In this document: positions 12,282 to 13,407 of the stretch, in pieces
How the letters are laid out: each line of letters begins with the position of its first letter
Position numbering within the stretch: position 1 is the first letter of the stretch
From: Rhodoferax sp.
GTDB lineage: Bacteria; Pseudomonadota; Gammaproteobacteria; Burkholderiales; Burkholderiaceae_C
Length of the DNA stretch: 13,407 nucleotides
Direction of reading: 5' to 3'
NCBI GenBank assembly: GCA_016463455.1
Contig: JAEMRG010000029.1
Coordinates: 1 to 13,407 of the forward strand
Translations under genes and position numbers: made by a program
Notes under the pieces: generated by a model
What the model was told of the DNA's origin: nothing
Databases searched by the model: none
The model's input: the letters and a program-made list of their open reading frames with translations, nothing else

Positions 12282-13407
12282 ATGAGTACTCTTACTAAAT
12301 TCCTTCTGTTTAATCAGCAAAAAAATTCCGGATCTCCCGCCATTAGGGAAAAGAAGCTGGGCATTTGGCATACGCTCAGTTGGGGCCAACTCGCTGATGA
12401 AGTGCGGGTTGTTGCGGCCGCCTTGCTGCTTGAAGGCGTACGACGGGGTGACCATGTAGGACTTTTGGGGGAAAACAGACCGCGTTTGTTCTCCGCCATG
12501 GCGGCTGTCCAATGGATAGGCGGTGTGGTGGTGCCGCTCTTTACGGATACGAATGCGCAGGAAATTGCAAGTCCGATTCAAACTGCAAAAATCGCCTTTG
12601 TATTTGCAGAGAACCAGGAACAGGTAGATAAATTACTGGGCTTAATACCCCAGTGCCCCAGCTTACGTCGCGTGTTCTATGACGACGAACTAGGCATGCG
12701 GCATTACCGGCAGAGTCAATTGCTATCTTATGAAGCTCTGATGGCAAAAGGTCGCACCGGTCTTACCGAAGTCGGTGCACAACTAGACAGCGAGCTGGAG
12801 CGCGGTAGCGGCAAAGACCCGGCAGCACTTTTCTTTACATCCGGAACCACAGGTCCCGCTCTGGGCGTATTGCATACGCATGAAGCATTAATTAGCCGCG
12901 TTCAATCGGTGATCAAATCGGAGGGGCTCAGCAGCAACGACACATCGCTAGCCTATCTACCGCCAGCATGGCTTGCGCAGCATGTGTTTGCCTACGTAAT
13001 ACCCCTAGTTTCAGGATCCTGCGTGTGCTGCCCTGAGTCTTCAGAAACGATGCTCAGTGACCTGCGAGAAATGGGCCCCACCCTTTTTCTTGCGCCACCG
13101 CGCGTTTTAGAGGCACTACTCACGCAGGTTTCCATTCGCATAAGCAACACCGGCGGAATAAAACGTAGTATTTTCGATAGCTGCATGGCTGTCGCCAAAC
13201 GCGTCGGCGCAGGCGTTATGTCTGGTGAACCGGTGAGTGCAACAGACCGTCTGACATACCAGTTGGGCGACGCGATGATCTACGGCCCATTGCGCGACGT
13301 CCTAGGTCTGAGCCGTGTGCGCAAGGCCTATTGCGCTGGAGAGTCCATCGGAGCGGACCTATTACTCTTTTACCGATCTTTGGGGATCGACTTAAAGCAG
13401 GTCTACG
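12282..13407 (+). CDS. AMP-forming acyl-CoA ligase, second paralogue (5' part, runs off right edge)
   Basis: From the ATG at 12282 the frame is open for 375 codons to the window edge. It aligns without gaps from the first residue to the ligase at 525-2462, with about two thirds of residues identical by eye, including GVRRGDHVGLLGENRPRLF, AENQEQVDKLL, the P-loop FFTSGTTGPALG, the CVCCPESSETML stretch and YGPLRDV. The sequence ends at KQVYG, just inside the second ATP-binding motif, so the CoA-binding half is not seen. The reaction is the same: acid + ATP + CoA to acyl-CoA. No in-frame start lies between the upstream stop (12246) and 12282, so the start is secure, although no Shine-Dalgarno precedes it. 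Codon choice is clearly more AT-rich (TTA, CTA, ATA, AGT) than in the first copy. It may likewise head a transporter operon beyond the edge; this is inference. Confidence 0.93.
   Translation, partial: MSTLTKFLLFNQQKNSGSPAIREKKLGIWHTLSWGQLADEVRVVAAALLLEGVRRGDHVGLLGENRPRLFSAMAAVQWIGGVVVPLFTDTNAQEIASPIQTAKIAFVFAENQEQVDKLLGLIPQCPSLRRVFYDDELGMRHYRQSQLLSYEALMAKGRTGLTEVGAQLDSELERGSGKDPAALFFTSGTTGPALGVLHTHEALISRVQSVIKSEGLSSNDTSLAYLPPAWLAQHVFAYVIPLVSGSCVCCPESSETMLSDLREMGPTLFLAPPRVLEALLTQVSIRISNTGGIKRSIFDSCMAVAKRVGAGVMSGEPVSATDRLTYQLGDAMIYGPLRDVLGLSRVRKAYCAGESIGADLLLFYRSLGIDLKQVY

Noticed and set aside
1..13407. CRISPR array, insertion sequence, phage or plasmid signatures
   Set aside because: No regularly spaced repeats, transposase, integrase, terminal inverted repeats or replication genes were seen on either strand.

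Overview
The window looks like a chromosomal segment from a betaproteobacterium, most likely of the Comamonadaceae (Rhodoferax/Polaromonas-like). This is inferred from the moderately high GC, the style of the proteins and the gene types; no marker gene (rRNA, ribosomal protein) is present to fix the taxon. No tRNA, rRNA, CRISPR array, transposase or integrase was found.

Layout. (a) 1-2462, minus strand: the start of a LivG-type ABC transporter ATPase (runs off the left edge), preceded by a complete AMP-forming acyl-CoA ligase one base upstream; together they form the head of an uptake-and-activation operon for an organic acid. A good sigma-70 promoter sits directly in front of the ligase. (b) 2740-9146, minus strand: an NAD-dependent formate dehydrogenase locus in transcription order mobA, beta subunit (fused NuoE-like + NuoF-like), alpha subunit (W/Mo-bis-MGD catalytic subunit), fdhD. 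The last three genes are spaced 0-1 bp apart. mobA attaches GMP to the pterin cofactor, FdhD supplies the cofactor sulfur, alpha oxidises formate, and beta passes the electrons to NAD+. A 180-bp spacer between mobA and the beta gene holds a 17-bp dyad that fits a LysR-type operator. (c) 9391-9804, plus strand: a small exported protein of the surface-adhesin E type. (d) 9861-11627, minus strand: a PQQ-dependent sugar (glucose/sorbosone-type) dehydrogenase followed, after a clear intrinsic terminator, by a small periplasmic class I cytochrome c that could take its electrons. (e) 11628-12281: a long spacer with a perfect 16-bp palindrome and a possible decayed reading frame. (f) 12282-13407, plus strand: the first 375 codons of a second acyl-CoA ligase, clearly paralogous to the one at 525-2462 but in opposite orientation and with a more AT-rich codon choice.

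The most notable points are the pair of diverged acyl-CoA ligase paralogues bracketing the segment, the two-subunit formate dehydrogenase whose alpha subunit has lost the ligands of the His-bound iron-sulfur cluster, an FdhD with only one cysteine of the usual pair, and a change in base composition near 9.24 kb. No wholly new system is evident; the genes belong to recognisable families.
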